Shown: one piece after another, positions 10,623 through 22,307 of the stretch
How the letters are laid out: every line of letters starts with the position of its first letter
How positions within the stretch are numbered: position 1 is the stretch's first letter
Assembly (NCBI RefSeq): GCF_000003195.3
Contig: NC_012870.2
Coordinates: 32,268,562 to 32,332,561, forward strand
Reading direction: 5' to 3'
Source of the DNA: Sorghum bicolor
Taxonomy: Eukaryota; Streptophyta; Magnoliopsida; Poales; Poaceae
Length of the DNA stretch: 64,000 nucleotides
Notes under the pieces: model-generated
Databases searched by the model: none
Told to the model about the DNA's origin: nothing
Seen by the model: the letters and a program-made list of their open reading frames with translations, nothing else
Position numbers and translations under genes: made by a program

Positions 10623-11660
10623 TGTCGGCGCCTAGACTCCTGGCCTAGACACTAACAAGTATAAGTCTGCGTGATTTTCCAAATTTGGATGGTGATGCAA
10701 GTGAGACATAGAGGATTTATACTGGTTCGGGCCAAGAATGCCCTACGTCCAGTGTGTTTGGGGATTCTGTATAACCTTGCACCCAATGGTGCTTGTAGTA
10801 GGGGGTACAAGCAGGTTGCGAGAGAGGGCTAAGTCCCAAATCTCGACTTGGTGGCGGACAGAGTGCGGGTCGCTGCTCTATGAAAGAGTGTTGTGTGCGT
10901 GTGGGTGAACCTAATCCTAGTTGTGAGCCCTGGCTCCCCTTTTATAGCCTCAAGGGGAGACGGGGATTTTACATGAGTAGATTTCCCTCAGTGGAAGAGT
11001 TACAGCCCCGACCCTATTGAAGCCTGTCCGTCTTGTCCTTGAGGGATGGTCACTACTGTGGAGGTTTACCGAGCCGTGTAGGAGTCATGGGGGTCGGGTC
11101 GCCGGTGCTGCTGCATATCGTGTCAATAGTGGGAAGAGACGTCAAATATTGGTGTTGATTAACCTCCCCCATTCCCTTTCTACTGTGAGGTGGTACGCCA
11201 CAGTGAAAGAGGTGAGGCTGCAGTGCTCAGGGTGGTTGGAACAGTCGTCGCCTTGCCCTGCCGCGGTATGGGAGTCATCGCGTCCGTCATGTCGTGGGTA
11301 CGGGCGCCGTGCGGTGGAAGTCTTGCTGCCCAGGTGGAGTGGGGTGTGGCACCCGAGCCTGGACGGGGTCGGGCGAGACGGGGCTTGCGTCCGAGGCCCT
11401 GAGGGGTCGGGCGAGTCAGAACTTGCGTCCGAGGCCCTGAGGGGTCGGGCGAGTCGGAACTTGCGTTCGAGGCCCTGAGGGGTTGGGCGAGTTGGAACTT
11501 GCGTCCGAGGCCGTGAGGGGTCGGGCGAGTCGGAACTTGCGTCCGAGGCCCTGAGGCAAGTTGAAGGGGCTGGGACCCGTACCCCGGTGATTGTGGTTAG
11601 TATGTTTTTTGCGTTTTTTAATTGCTCTGATTTGGGTATCCCTTTATATGGTACCCAACA
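10623..11660 (-). mobile_element. Outer 3' LTR of element A (LTR 1)
   Basis: The LTR is 1,038 bases, TGTCGGCGCC to GGTACCCAACA on the plus strand. It carries five copies of the 38-bp minisatellite (11365-11554) and a TATA box on the element strand at 10939-10946 (CTTTTATA on plus). Its left edge carries the GGAGT target duplication. About 15 substitutions separate it from the 5' LTR over 610 aligned bases. Confidence 0.92.
11365..11554 (-). repeat. 38-bp minisatellite, five copies, in LTR 1 of A
   Basis: Five tandem units of GGGGTCGGGCGAGTCGGAAC plus 18 further bases ending GGCCCTGA fill exactly 190 bases. The other two A LTRs have six copies (one of 30 bases) and four copies. Confidence 0.95.
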
Positions 11661-11704
11661 GTAGCCCCCGAGCCTCTGGAGGCGTGGGGCCACCTCTTCA
11701 GAGG
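11661..11704 (-). promoter_or_regulatory. Polypurine tract with abutting 32-nt hairpin, LTR 1 side of A
   Basis: On plus, GTAGCCCCCGAG (11661-11672) is followed immediately by an imperfect 32-nt inverted repeat (11673-11704). Read on the element strand, the hairpin abuts CTCGGGGGCTAC, which abuts the LTR. The same layout occurs before the 3' LTRs of B and E. Confidence 0.75.
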
Positions 11705-12742
11705 TTCTTTCCCCGAGGACTGCTTTGTTAATTGGGAGCTTTTTACTCTTCTCCGGAGGGTGCGCGCGAGCGCACCTGCCGGGTGTAGCCCCCGGGCCTT
11801 TTGGAGGAATGGTGTTATTCCTTCAAAGGCTTTTACCCCTTGACAGCTATAGTCTAGAGTGTTTTAAGGGATAGGTTACGTGTTCTTTACACGTAGTGCC
11901 AGTTCCCATGGTGCGAGGAAGCCCCCGAGCCCTTTCCCCGCAAGGGTCGATCAGGTTCTTTCTCGTCTTGTAATTACGTCCCTCATTCTTCCTTTCGCTC
12001 GGAGGAGGGGTGGGTCGTGCCGTACTACCCTCGATGGGCGAGTGACGACGCTTCCCGGGAGCTACAGGTGGGTAGATCCAAGTGGATGTCCGAGTCCCAT
12101 TCGATAGGGGTCGGCTAGTGGCCTTATGGGCACATCTCAAAAAGTACCCGAGGGCAGTCACGGTGGATGTCGGAACCGTTCGTTAGGTTCCGAGGGCTCG
12201 ATGCCTCCCACGATGGGATCCCACTCACGTGACACCCGCATGGGTCTCGGATATGACTTATAAAGATGCGCCGACTCCCTGTTGGGCTTGGACCTTGGCC
12301 TATATTGTGCTCATCTTCAGTCATCCCTCGCTCAGTCATCCTGAGGCGACTGTTCGAACCTTTGTCGCAGGTCAGTCTCGCAACCTCTGGAACGTAGGTG
12401 GCCATGGCCTGGGGATTTTGGGCCTCGAAAGGCTTTCTTCAGACTCGTTCTGTAGTGTCGGGGTCGGGTGAGACGGAATCTGCGCCTGACGGGAAACCAT
12501 CTTGCAACTTTAGCTCGGGGTCTTGATGAGGTCGGGCGAGACGGAATCTTGCGCCCGACGGAGACCTTCCTGCGACTCTTGGTCAGCGGGGGGTCGGGCG
12601 CCACGTCCCCTGGAAGGAACCGTCCTGACATAACTTTTCAGGGCGCTTCTTTTGAGGCGCGGTGCGTGGGGACTCAAAACGGCCGTGCCGTCTCGCCCCA
12701 GCTGGATATGACGTTTCGCCTATGAAATTAATGCGCGCCAAC
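11661..12742 (-). mobile_element. Remnant internal segment of A between LTR 1 and LTR 2
   Basis: This 1,082-base segment is a second copy of the 3' non-coding region (compare 13811-14834 plus 29198-29255). It includes a polypurine tract with hairpin (11661-11704) and a second hairpin-motif module (11785-11829). It ends at AATTAATGCGCGC, then jumps directly to the last bases of the primer-site region (CAAC) next to LTR 2. All of gag, pol and the antisense gene are missing. The junction lies in GCGCGC, a microhomology shared by the 3' region and the primer site. Confidence 0.85.
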
Positions 12743-13810
12743 TGTCGGCGCCTAGACTCGTGGCCTAGACACTAACAAGTATAAGTCTGTGTGATTTCCC
12801 AAATTTGGATGGTGATGCAAGTGAGACACAGAGGATTTATACTGGTTCGGGCCAAGAATGCCCTACGTCCAGTTTGTTTGGGGATTCTGTATAACCTTGC
12901 ACCCAAAGGTGTTTGTAGTAGGGGGTACAAGCAGGTTGCGAGAGAGGGCTATGTCCCAAGTCTCGACTTGGTGGCGGACAAAGTGCGGGTCGCTGCTCTG
13001 TGAAAGAGTGTTGTGTGCGTGTGGGTGAACCTAATCCTAGTTGTGATCCCTGGCTCCCCTTTTACAGCCTCAAGGGGAGATGGGGATTTTACATGAGTAG
13101 ATTTCCCTCAGTGGAAGAGTTACAGCCCCGACCCTGTTGAAGCCTGTTCGTCTTGTCCTTGAGGGATGGTCACTACTGTGGAGGTTTACCGAGCCCTGTA
13201 GGAGTCATGGGGGTCGGGTCGCCGGTGCTGCTGCATATCGTGTCAATAGTGGGAAGAGACGTCAAATAGTGGTGCTGATTAACCTCCCCCATTCCCTTTC
13301 TACTGTGAGGTGGTACGCCACAGTGAAAGAGGTGAGCCTGCAGTGCTTAGGGTGGTTGGAACAGTCGTCGCCTTGCCCTGCCGCGGTATGGGAGTCATCG
13401 AGTCCGTCATGTCGTGAGTACGGGTGCCGTGCGGTGGAAGTCTTGCTGCCCAGGTGGAGTGGGGTCCGGCGCCCGAGCCTGGATGGGGTCGGGCGAGACG
13501 GGGCTTGCGTCCGAGGCCCTGAGGGGTCGGGCGAGTCGGAACTTGCGTCCGAGGCCCTGAGGGGTCGGGCGAGTCGGAACTTGCGTCCGAGGCCCTGAGG
13601 GGTCGGGCAAGTCGGAACTTGGCCCTGAGGGGTCGGGCGAGTCGGAACTTGCGTCCGAGGCCCTGAGGGGTCGGGCGAGTCGGAACTTGCGTCCGAGGCC
13701 CTGAGGCGAGTTGAAGGGGCTGGGACCCGTACCCCGGTGATTGTGGTTAGTATGTTTTTTGCATTTTTTAATTGCTCTGATTTGGGTATCCCTTTATATG
13801 GTACCCAACA
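12743..13810 (-). mobile_element. Middle LTR of element A (LTR 2)
   Basis: At 1,068 bases this is the longest A LTR, because it holds six minisatellite copies. On the element strand it lies between the full-length internal region (polypurine tract at 13811) and the remnant segment. The TATA box is damaged: CTTTTACA on plus where the other two LTRs have CTTTTATA. Confidence 0.92.
13485..13704 (-). repeat. 38-bp minisatellite, six copies, in LTR 2 of A
   Basis: There are five full 38-base units and one shortened 30-base unit, 220 bases in total. Confidence 0.95.
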
Positions 13811-14834
13811 GTAGCCCCGAGCCTCTAGAGGGGTGGGGTCACCTCTTCAGAGGTTCTTTCCCCGGGGACTGCTTTGTTAATTGGGAGGTTTTTACTATTC
13901 TCCAGAGGGTGCGCGCGAGCGCACCCGCCGGGTGTAGCCCCCGAGCCTTTTGGAGGAATGGTGTTATTCCTTCAAAGGCTTTTACCCCTTGACAGCTATA
14001 GTCTAGAGTGTTTTAAGGGATAGGTTACGTGTTCTTTACACGTAGTGCCTGTTCCCATTGTGCGAGGAAGCCCCCGAGCCATTTCCCCGCAAGGGTCGAT
14101 CAGGTTCTTTCTCGTCTTGTAATTACGTCCCTCATTCTTCCTTTCGCTCGGAGGAGGGGTGGGTCGTGCCATACTACCCTCGATGGGCGACTGACGACGC
14201 TTCCCGGGAGCTGCAGGCGGGTAGATCCAAGTGGATGTCCGAGTCCCATTCGATAGGGGTCGGCTAGTGGCCTTATAGGCACATCTCAAAAAGTACCCGA
14301 GGGCAGTCACGGTGGATGTCGGAACCGTTCGTTAGGTTCCGAGGGCTTGATGCCTCCATCGATGGGATCCCACTCACGTGACACCCGCATGGGTCTCGGA
14401 TATGACTTGTAAAGATGCGCCGACACCCTGTTGGGCTCGGACCTTGGCTTCTATTGTGCTCATCTTCAGTCATCCCTCGCTCAGTCATCCTGAGGCGACT
14501 GTTCGAACCTGTGTCGCAGGTCAGTCTCGCAACCTCTGGAACGTAGGTGGCCATGGCCTAGGGATTTTGGGCCTCGAAAGGCTTTCTTCAGACTCGTTCT
14601 GTAGTGTCGGGGTCGGGTGAGACGGAATCTGCGCCCGACGGGAAACCATCTTGCAACTTTAGCTCGGGGTCTTGATGAGGTCGGGCGAGACGGAATCTTG
14701 CGCCCGACGGAGACCTTCCTGCGACGCTTGGTCAGCGGGGGGTCGGGCGCCGCGTCCCCTGGAAGGAACCGTCTTGACATAACTTTTCAGGGCGCTTCTT
14801 TTGAGACGCGGCGCGTGGGGACTCGAAACGGCCG
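13811..14834 (-). mobile_element. 3' non-coding region of element A next to LTR 2
   Basis: It starts with a polypurine tract (GTAGCCCCGAG on plus, one C shorter than in the duplicate copy) and a hairpin. A second module GTAGCCCCCGAG follows at 13934-13945 with another hairpin. The rest is GC-rich non-coding sequence. Element B is inserted at 14835 and the region resumes at 29198. Open frames here (for example 13996-14310) recur in the duplicated segment only because the DNA is duplicated. Confidence 0.8.
14830..14834. repeat. Target-site duplication GGCCG of element B, left copy
   Basis: GGCCG precedes the B LTR and is repeated at 29198-29202. The duplicated copy of the A region (near 12680-12690) shows the uninterrupted target with a single GGCCG followed by TGCCGTCTCGCC, which confirms the insertion. 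Confidence 0.95.
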
Positions 14835-15868
14835 TGTCGAGGGTATCAACAAGGGGTACCCTCACCAACGCGTATAACGAAACCATCCGTACATAAAACT
14901 AGCGCCTTGATTCGACGCTCCGTCCACACGTACGCACGACCATCGACGTCCGTAACCTCGAAGACGCAAATAGCGTCGAGCGAATCAATCAGGCGTCGAG
15001 CTCTGGTCAACGTCGAATACGGAACAGGCTCCCGCGAATCGGGAGGCGTCGAGCGCAAGGACGCCGCCGCCGCCTAACACGCGCACGCGGGCCGGGGCAT
15101 TAAATGCGCCTGGTGCCTCCCCACCTAACACATGGGTCACGGGGGGCGTGATAGGGAACAGGCACCTATCCCATCGATCTTTTTGCAGCCTTCCCCACCA
15201 AACGGCCCAAGGCGTGTCAGGAAGTGGGAAACAGAGATGGAGTGTCTAATCAAGACCCCCTCGAGATGGCCAAAGTCAGCGCTTCAACATCAGGACGTCG
15301 TACGGCGTCCGACCCTCGACCAGATAGAGACCCATCCAGGAGACAAGTCGGGCGTCGACTGACCACATCCCAACTGCTCCGCCGGATTTGCCGTCGGGTC
15401 GTACGAGCGTACATCAGGCAAACCGATCCAGGACGACGTGCAGAATGGAATGCAAGGGCACGCGTAATCATCACCAGGCTATTAGGACGGGACGACTCGA
15501 GGCCATGCCGGTACGGAAGCCTCGAGTAGGTCAGCGCTCCATACTGCTATCGACTCCTATTCTGACGCCTATACATGTACCCTGGGTCTCTCCTTGGGAC
15601 TATAAAAGGAGGGACTCAGGAATAGAACGGCACGAGATACCACGCTCACACATAGTAGAGCTCCACACTTCATACCACGCTTGTATTCACCCCTGTACAA
15701 GCACCTAGGTGCAAGATAATACAAACTCTCTCCCTCCCGCTGGACGTAGGGCCTTCTCTTGCCCGAACCAGGATAAATCTCTGTGCCTTCTTGCATCACC
15801 ATCCGGGAAAGGGAGCACGCATACAAATTTACTCGTTGGTGTGACCCCCCGGGGGAAAAACACCGACA
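14835..15868 (+). mobile_element. 5' LTR of element B
   Basis: It runs TGTCGAGGGTATC to ACACCGACA, 1,034 bases, with a TATAAAAG box at 15601-15608 about 270 bases before the end. The start and end form a short inverted repeat (TGTCG...CGACA). Confidence 0.95.
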
Positions 15869-15870
15869 GT

Positions 15871-15888
15871 TGGCGCGCCAGGTAGGGG
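15871..15888 (+). other. Primer-binding site of element B
   Basis: TGGCGCGCCAGGTAGGGG lies two bases after the LTR. The identical sequence occurs in element A (minus strand, 39858-39875). The cognate tRNA is not identified here. Confidence 0.85.
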
Positions 15889-15926
15889 TCCTGCGTGTTT
15901 TTCATCGATTTCCCACTCCTTTCCGG

Positions 15927-18900
15927 ATGGCTACTCTTGCCTCGCCGTTTCCGCACTCCACGATGATTTGGTTTGGGAGTCTCGAGTTCATGTCTACGGG
16001 CTCCGGCTACGACATGATCTTGCTCTCAGTCAAAGGTCCAGGAGGAGCCCGCGTTACGCCAGCACGGTTGAAGGCCCCGAGACGCCCTCACCACCACGCC
16101 TCCCCGCCTAAGAAGAGGCGCGGACAGCACCACCGCGGCCCCTCTGCTTCAGCACGACCAACAACTCGTGCGAGGCAGGACGTAGGCCACAAGTCGGCAG
16201 CACCGTGTGACGGAGCAACAAGCGCGACGACTCAGCACCGCGCGACGACGGGAGGGGACGCGTCTCGCGCGCTCTCCCCCACCGCTGCTAGGCTACTTCC
16301 ACACGGGTTGTTCACTCCAAGAGCGGCACTGCCGTTCGGATTGGACAACGCCGCGGCATCGCTCGCCAGGGCGATATGCCCAAATGCCCAGACGTACGTA
16401 GAAAGACCAATGGTCCTCCCACGTAGCTCTGAAGCGCGGCAGCCGGCGTCCGAGCTGCCGGACCTTTCCCGAGTACGAGGCCTCCGTCGTCTAGGCCCCG
16501 GACGATACTCGATCACCTCCCTTAGGCAGCGATTGCTGGAGGAAGGACGTGGGTGTTTCTACGCCGCCAAACCGGACTCCGACTCTGAGACAGATAGCTA
16601 TGACCCTACGAGGGAATGCTATCACATCGACGGGGCGGTAGAAACTACCGACGAGACACGGGATGCTGCTGCGGGTGGTCAAGCCCCCGCGGCGCGAGAA
16701 GACCCCAGGACGCCTGGGAATGACGGACAGGTCGACCCCCCTCCACAGGAAGACAGAACCGCGCAGCTCGCGCAGCTGCGGGAGCTCAAGATGAAGCTCG
16801 ACGAAGACCGCGAGCGCCTCGTCCTGCTCGAGCATATCCTCGAGCAAGACCTGCCCTACCCGCCGGGCGGAAGTGTCCGCAGACGCGCTCGAGAGGTACA
16901 TCGACAGATCGTCGGCGACGCAGAGCCAGAGCAACCTGTCAGTCGTTTCCCTCGAGCAGGCCAGAATGTAGTGGCAGCGACGATGCTGCTACGTAACATG
17001 CCAGAGCCATCGAATTCCCAGGCCCGACGCATTCGAGATGAGGTACAGACATTGCTCCAGGTGGCGGCGGTTCAACAAGCCGAAAGTTCGGCATCTCGAC
17101 GACGAGGAGCTGCCACAGAGAAGCGCGACGAACAGCCTCTAAACGAAAAGGAGGTGTCAGTCCATCAACAACCTCCCCCTCGAGGCAGAAAGACCGCTCT
17201 CATCCTCCCCGTCGACAATCAGCGTCGACACGACGCACGGCACGACATCGAAGAAAATCGACGCCGCCGGCATGGAGACGCGGAAGAGCGCGGTTACAGC
17301 GCGCATCGCGGTGGGAGATACGACAGCGACGAGGACCGGGTGGCCCCCGAGCCACCAGGCCCACGGGTGTTCAGCAGGGCGATCCGCAGCACGCCCCTGC
17401 CCAATCCGTTTTGACCCCCGACCAGCATCGCGAAGTACAATGGAGAGACCAAACCAGAGTTGTGGCTGGCCGACTTCAGGCTGGCCTGTCAGCTAGGTGG
17501 CGCTCGAGGTGACGATCGAGCCATCATCAGATAGCTACCCCTTTTCCTCTCCGACACAGCCCGTCGATGGCTCGAGGAACTCCCTGCCAATCAGATCCAC
17601 AACTGGGTTGATCTGGCCAGAGTCTTCGAGGGTAACTTCAAAGGGACCTACATACGGCCAGGGAACTCGTGGGACCTCAGCAAGTGCAAGCAGAAGTCAG
17701 GAGAAACTCTTCGGGAGTATGCTCGACGCTTCTCGAAGCAGCGCACTGAGCTGCCGCACATCCCTGACCACGACGTCATCTTGGCGTTTGTCTCGGGCAC
17801 CACCAGTCGAGACTTGGTGCGGGAATTAGGTCGCAATCGACCTCAGACCGTCGACGAGCTGATGAACGTAGTAGCCAACTACGCGGCAGGGGAGGAGGCA
17901 GTCGGCGCCTTCTTCAGCTCAGAAGGAAGAAAAGGCAAGCAGCCCGTCAACGAAGATGGGACCCCCAGTTGAGGCCTCAAGAAAAATAAAAAGAAGCAGA
18001 AAGTGCAGCAGTTCCACCGGGAAGATTCCGATGACAACCTTGTCGCCGCCATGGATCGAAAGAAGCCTCGAGGCCCTCCGGATGGAGGCATCTTTGACAA
18101 GATGTTGGAAGAGCCGTGCCCTTACCATAAGGGAGGCGCCAACCACAAGCTCAAGGACTGTCGTATGCTGAGAAAGCATTTCGACGGTTTGGGGTTCAAA
18201 AAAGATACGCGTGATGACTCCAAGAAAGAGAAGGGTGGCAGCAAGGAGGACAACAAAGATGACGACGGCTTCCCCGCCGTCCACGACTGCTACATGATCT
18301 ATGGCGGGCCCTCGACTCAATTGACCACGAGGCAGCGCAAAAGGGAGTGTCGCGAAGTCTTTGCGGCAAGAATGGCGGTGCCCCAGTACCTTAGCTGGTC
18401 AAGCACTCCTATCACTTTCGACCGAGAGGACCACCCCGACAAGGTAGTCGCCCCAGGCGAACACCCGCTCATCGTCGACCCCATCATCGTCAACACCCGA
18501 CTCTCAAAAGTGCTGATGGATGGTGGCAGCAGCCTCAACATCATCTACCTCGAGACCCTCGACCTCCTCGGCATCGATAGAGGACGCCTCCAGCCAAGCG
18601 CCGGCGGTTTCCATGGCGTCGTGCCAGGGAAAAAGGCACTGCCAGTAGGTCGAATTGACCTACCGGTCTGCTTCGGCACAGCGGCCAACTTCAGGAAGGA
18701 GACCCTCACCTTTGAAGTGGTTGGGTTCCGAGGCACGTACCACGCCATCATCGGGCGCCCGGGCTACGCCAAGTTCATGGCTATACCCAACTACACCTAC
18801 TTGAAGCTGAAGATGCCCGGTCCCAAAGGCATCATCACTGTCAGTTCCTCCTTCGAGCACGCGTACGAGTGTGACGTCGAGTGCGTCGAGTACGGGGAGG

Positions 18901-19079
18901 CGGTCGAGAGCTCCACCGAGCTCGTTGCGAAGCTCGAGGCCCTGGCCGCTGAGGCTCCAGAGCCTAAGCGTCATGCGGGCAGCTTCGAGGCGGCGGAAGG
19001 AACCAAGAAGATCCCGCTCGACCCCAACAACTCCGACGGCAAAGTGCTGACGATCAGCACCGACCTCGACCCCAAATAG
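15927..19079 (+). pseudogene. gag-pro: gag-protease of element B (three nonsense codons)
   Basis: This polyprotein builds the particle and supplies the aspartic protease. The ATG at 15927, 38 bases after the primer site, is preferred because the frame upstream lies in the LTR. The N-terminal motif FGSLEFMSTGSGYDM is shared with A. The gag core spans about 17430-17950, followed by a zinc-knuckle-like CPYH...HKLKDC near 18115. The protease has DGGSSLNI (about 18520) and IIGRPGYAKF (about 18750). One frame runs throughout, but is broken by TGA at 17412-17414, TAG near 17533 and TGA near 17970. Comparison with A indicates that the first and last were CGA arginine codons. It ends at a UAG that is also conserved in A and E. 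Confidence 0.85.
19077..19079 (+). promoter_or_regulatory. Conserved in-frame UAG between protease and reverse transcriptase (B)
   Basis: The context CTCGACCCCAAATAGGAAG is identical in A (36598-36600) and E (63688-63690), and the downstream pol is in the same frame in each. This suggests programmed readthrough to set the gag to pol ratio rather than a random mutation. Confidence 0.6.
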
Positions 19080-22000
19080 GAAGCCGTGCTCATCGACTTT
19101 CTCCGTGCAAATGCTGATATGTTTGCATGGAGTCCCTCTGACATGCCAGGCATACCGAGGGAAGTCGCCGAGCACTCCTTGGAGATTCGAGCCGGTTCCA
19201 AGCCAGGGAAGCAGCGGTTGCGCCGGTTCGATGAGGAGAAGCGCAAGATCATTAGCGAGGAAGTCCACAAGCTTTTGACGGCCGGATTCATCAAGGAGGT
19301 TCATCATCCCGACTGGTTAGCAAACCCTGTATTAGTTAAGAAAAAGAATGGGAAAATGAGGATGTGTGTCGATTATACTAGTCTGAATAAAGCATGTCCA
19401 AAAGTTCCTTTTCCATTGCCACGCATTGATCAGATTGTCGATTCTACCGCGGGATGTGAAACCCTTTCTTTCCTCGATGCATATTCTGGTTACCACCAAA
19501 TAAAAATGAAGGAGTCCGACCAGCTCGCGACCTCTTTCATCACACCTTTTGGGATGTATTGCTACGTGACCATGCCATTTTGGCTTCGAAACGCGGGAGC
19601 CACGTACCAACGTTGCATGCTCCACGTATTTGGCGAACATATAGGGTCAACGGTCGAGGCCTACGTCGACGACATTGTCGTCAAGTCAAAGCGACGAGGA
19701 GACCTGATCCAGGACCTCGAGATTGCCTTTAGCTGTCTACGCACCAACCGGATCAAGCTCAATCCCGAGAAGTGCGTTTTCGGTGTGCCTCGAGGCATGC
19801 TCCTAGGATACATCGTTTCGCAGCGCGGCATCGAGGCCAACCCCGAGAAAGTCTCGGCTATCACGAGAATGGGGCCGATCCGAGACATCAAGGGTGTACA
19901 GAGAGTCACGGGGTGCCTGGCGGCTCTGAGCCGTTTCATCTCGAGACTAGGAGAAAAGGCATTACCATTATATCGACTCCTAAAGAAGGTCGAGCGCTTT
20001 TCTTGGACCCCCGAGGCCGAGGAAGCACTCGAAAGGCTGAAGAAGACGCTGACCTCGGCACCAGTCCTGGTTCCACCTCAACCTGCAGAGCCGCTGCTCC
20101 TCTACGTCGCGTCGACGACCCAGGTCGTCAGCGCGGCGGTGGTGGTCGAGAGGCAGGAGGAGGGACATGCGCTACCAGTTCAGAGGCCAGTATATTTCGT
20201 CAGCGAGGTGCTTTCGGAGACCAAAGCACGTTATCCCCAAATCCAGAAGCTGATTTATGCCGTAATCCTTGCCCGTCGCAAGCTGCAGCATTACTTCCTT
20301 GGCCACCCCATCACGGTGGTCTCGTCTTTTCCTTTAGGCGAAATAATCCAGAGCAAAGAAGCCACGGGAAGAATAGCAAAATGGTCGGTCGAGCTCATGA
20401 GTGAGACTCTCACTTATGCGCCTCGCAAGGCCATCAAATCGCAGGCCCTGGTAGACTTCATCGCAGAATGGACGGACACCCAGCTCCCCCCGACCCAGGT
20501 CCAGGCGGAACTATGGACGATGTATTTCGATGGGTCACTCATGAAAACTGTAGCCGGAGCCGGCATGCTGTTCATCTCACCCTTGGGCGTCCACATGAGG
20601 TACGTAATCAGGATTCATTTTGCCGCATCTAACAATGTCGCAGAATATGAGGCCCTCGTCAACGGTCTCAAGATCGCTATCGAGTTAGGAGTTCGACGCC
20701 TCGACGTCCGAGGTGACTCCCAACTCGTCATCGACCAAGTAATGAAAACCTCGAGCTGCCACGACCCAAAAATGGAAGCGTACTGCAAAGAAGTCCGTCG
20801 ACTCGAGGACAGATTCCACGGTCTCGAGCTTGTCCATATCGCTCGACGCTACAACGAGGCAGCCGACGAACTCGCCAAGATCGCATCGACCAGAGGCACG
20901 GTGCCGCCTAATGCATTCTCAAAAGATCTTCACGAGCCATCCGTCGACCTAGGCACGGGGGCTAGCATCGACGCCACCACTGCCCAACCTACCGACGCTG
21001 TCGATACGCTCTTGGTGGTGGAAGAGGTGATGGAGATAGAACGACGACCAGGTCGACCGTTCGATTGGCGCACGCCGTTCCTCGATTGCCTCATCCGCGG
21101 CGAGTTACCAGAAGATCGGTCAGAAGCTCGTCGTATCGCTCGACGGGCCAAATCATATGTGATCTACGGCGAAGACAATGAGCTATATCGACGGAGCCCG
21201 ACGGGGGTCTTACAATGTTGCATCACCGTGGAAGAAGGCCGAAAACTCCTCGATGACCTGCACTCGGGGGCTTGCGGTCACCACGCCGCTCCACGGACCC
21301 TTGTAGGGAATGCTTTTCGACAAGGCTTCTAATGGCCAACGGCCGTGGCGGACGCCATCGAGCTCGTACGCTCGTGTCATGGGTGCCAGTTCTACGCCAA
21401 GCAGACGCATCTACCCGCCCACGCTCTTCAGATGATACCCATCACCTGGCCATTTGCGGTGTGGGGGCTCGATTTAGTAGGACCTCTACAAAAGGCGAAA
21501 GGAGGATACACCCATTTGCTGGTGGCCATTGACAAGTTCTCCAAATGGATCGAGGCTCGACCCATCACCAACATCCGCTCTGAGCAGGCCGTCCTCTTCT
21601 TCACCGACATCATCCATCGGTTTGGGATCCCCAATGTCATCATCACCGACAACGGCACCCAGTTCACCGGCAAAAAGTTCTTGGACTTCTGCGATCAGCA
21701 TCACATCCGTGTGAACTGGTCTGCAGTAGCCCACCCTCAAACTAACGGCCAGGTCGAGCGTGCCAACGGCATGATTTTGCAAGGACTCAAGCCAAGGATC
21801 TACAATCGATTGAAGAAATTCGGCAAGAAATGGGTCGAGGAGCTTTCCTCAGTCCTATGGAGCCTTAGGACAACACCGAGCAGGGCCACAAAATACACCC
21901 CGTTCTTCATGGTCTACGGCTCTGAGGCTATCCTCCCCACAGACCTCGAGTATGGGTCACCTCGACTCAAGGCCTACAACGAGCAATCGAACAAAGAGAC

Positions 22001-22307
22001 TCAAGAAAACGCGGTCGACCAACTTGAGGAGGCTCGAGACATGGCCCTCCTCAACTCTGCCAGATATCAGCAAAAGCTTCAACGCTACCACGACAAGCAT
22101 GTGCGCAAGAGGGACCTCAACGTGGGCGACCTAGTCCTACAACGCCGGCAAAGCAATCAAGGACGCCACAAGCTGACTCCGCCTTGGGAAGGCCCGTACG
22201 TGGTGGCCGAGGTCCTGAAATCGGGAACGTACAAGTTGGCGGACGAAAAGGGGGCAATCTTCACCAACGCATGGAACATCGAACAGCTACGTCGATTCTA
22301 CCCCTAG
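19080..22307 (+). pseudogene. pol: pol of element B: RT, RNase H, integrase (one nonsense codon)
   Basis: This polyprotein copies RNA to DNA and integrates it. In the numbering of the intact E copy, RT has FLDAYSG and YVDD (residue 193), RNase H has FDGS (481) and GDSQ (543), and integrase has an HHCC zinc region (726-767) followed by D796, D855 and E891. Here the frame is open from the UAG to 21329, where TTC TAC TGG of the other copies reads TTC TAA TGG (stop 21330-21332). That removes the integrase core. The frame then continues open to 22307. MPFGL of RT reads MPFWL. No chromodomain follows. A polyadenylation-like AATAAATAAA lies 50 bases beyond the stop. Confidence 0.9.

Noticed and set aside
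11017..11478. A 153-codon plus-strand frame found in all three A LTRs (also 13137-13598 and 40272-40733)
   Set aside because: Conservation is explained by LTR duplication, the frame crosses the 38-bp minisatellite, and it has no similarity to known retroelement proteins.
11365..11554. Regular 38-bp repeats that might suggest a CRISPR array
   Set aside because: The units are directly adjacent with no spacers, and the context is a plant LTR.
15783..15926. Upstream start for B gag
   Set aside because: This extension lies in the LTR and primer site; the ATG at 15927 matches the start seen in A.
19077..19079. UAG as one more random nonsense mutation
   Set aside because: It is at the same codon with the same flanks in A, B and E, including E where pol is intact, so it is treated as a conserved boundary.
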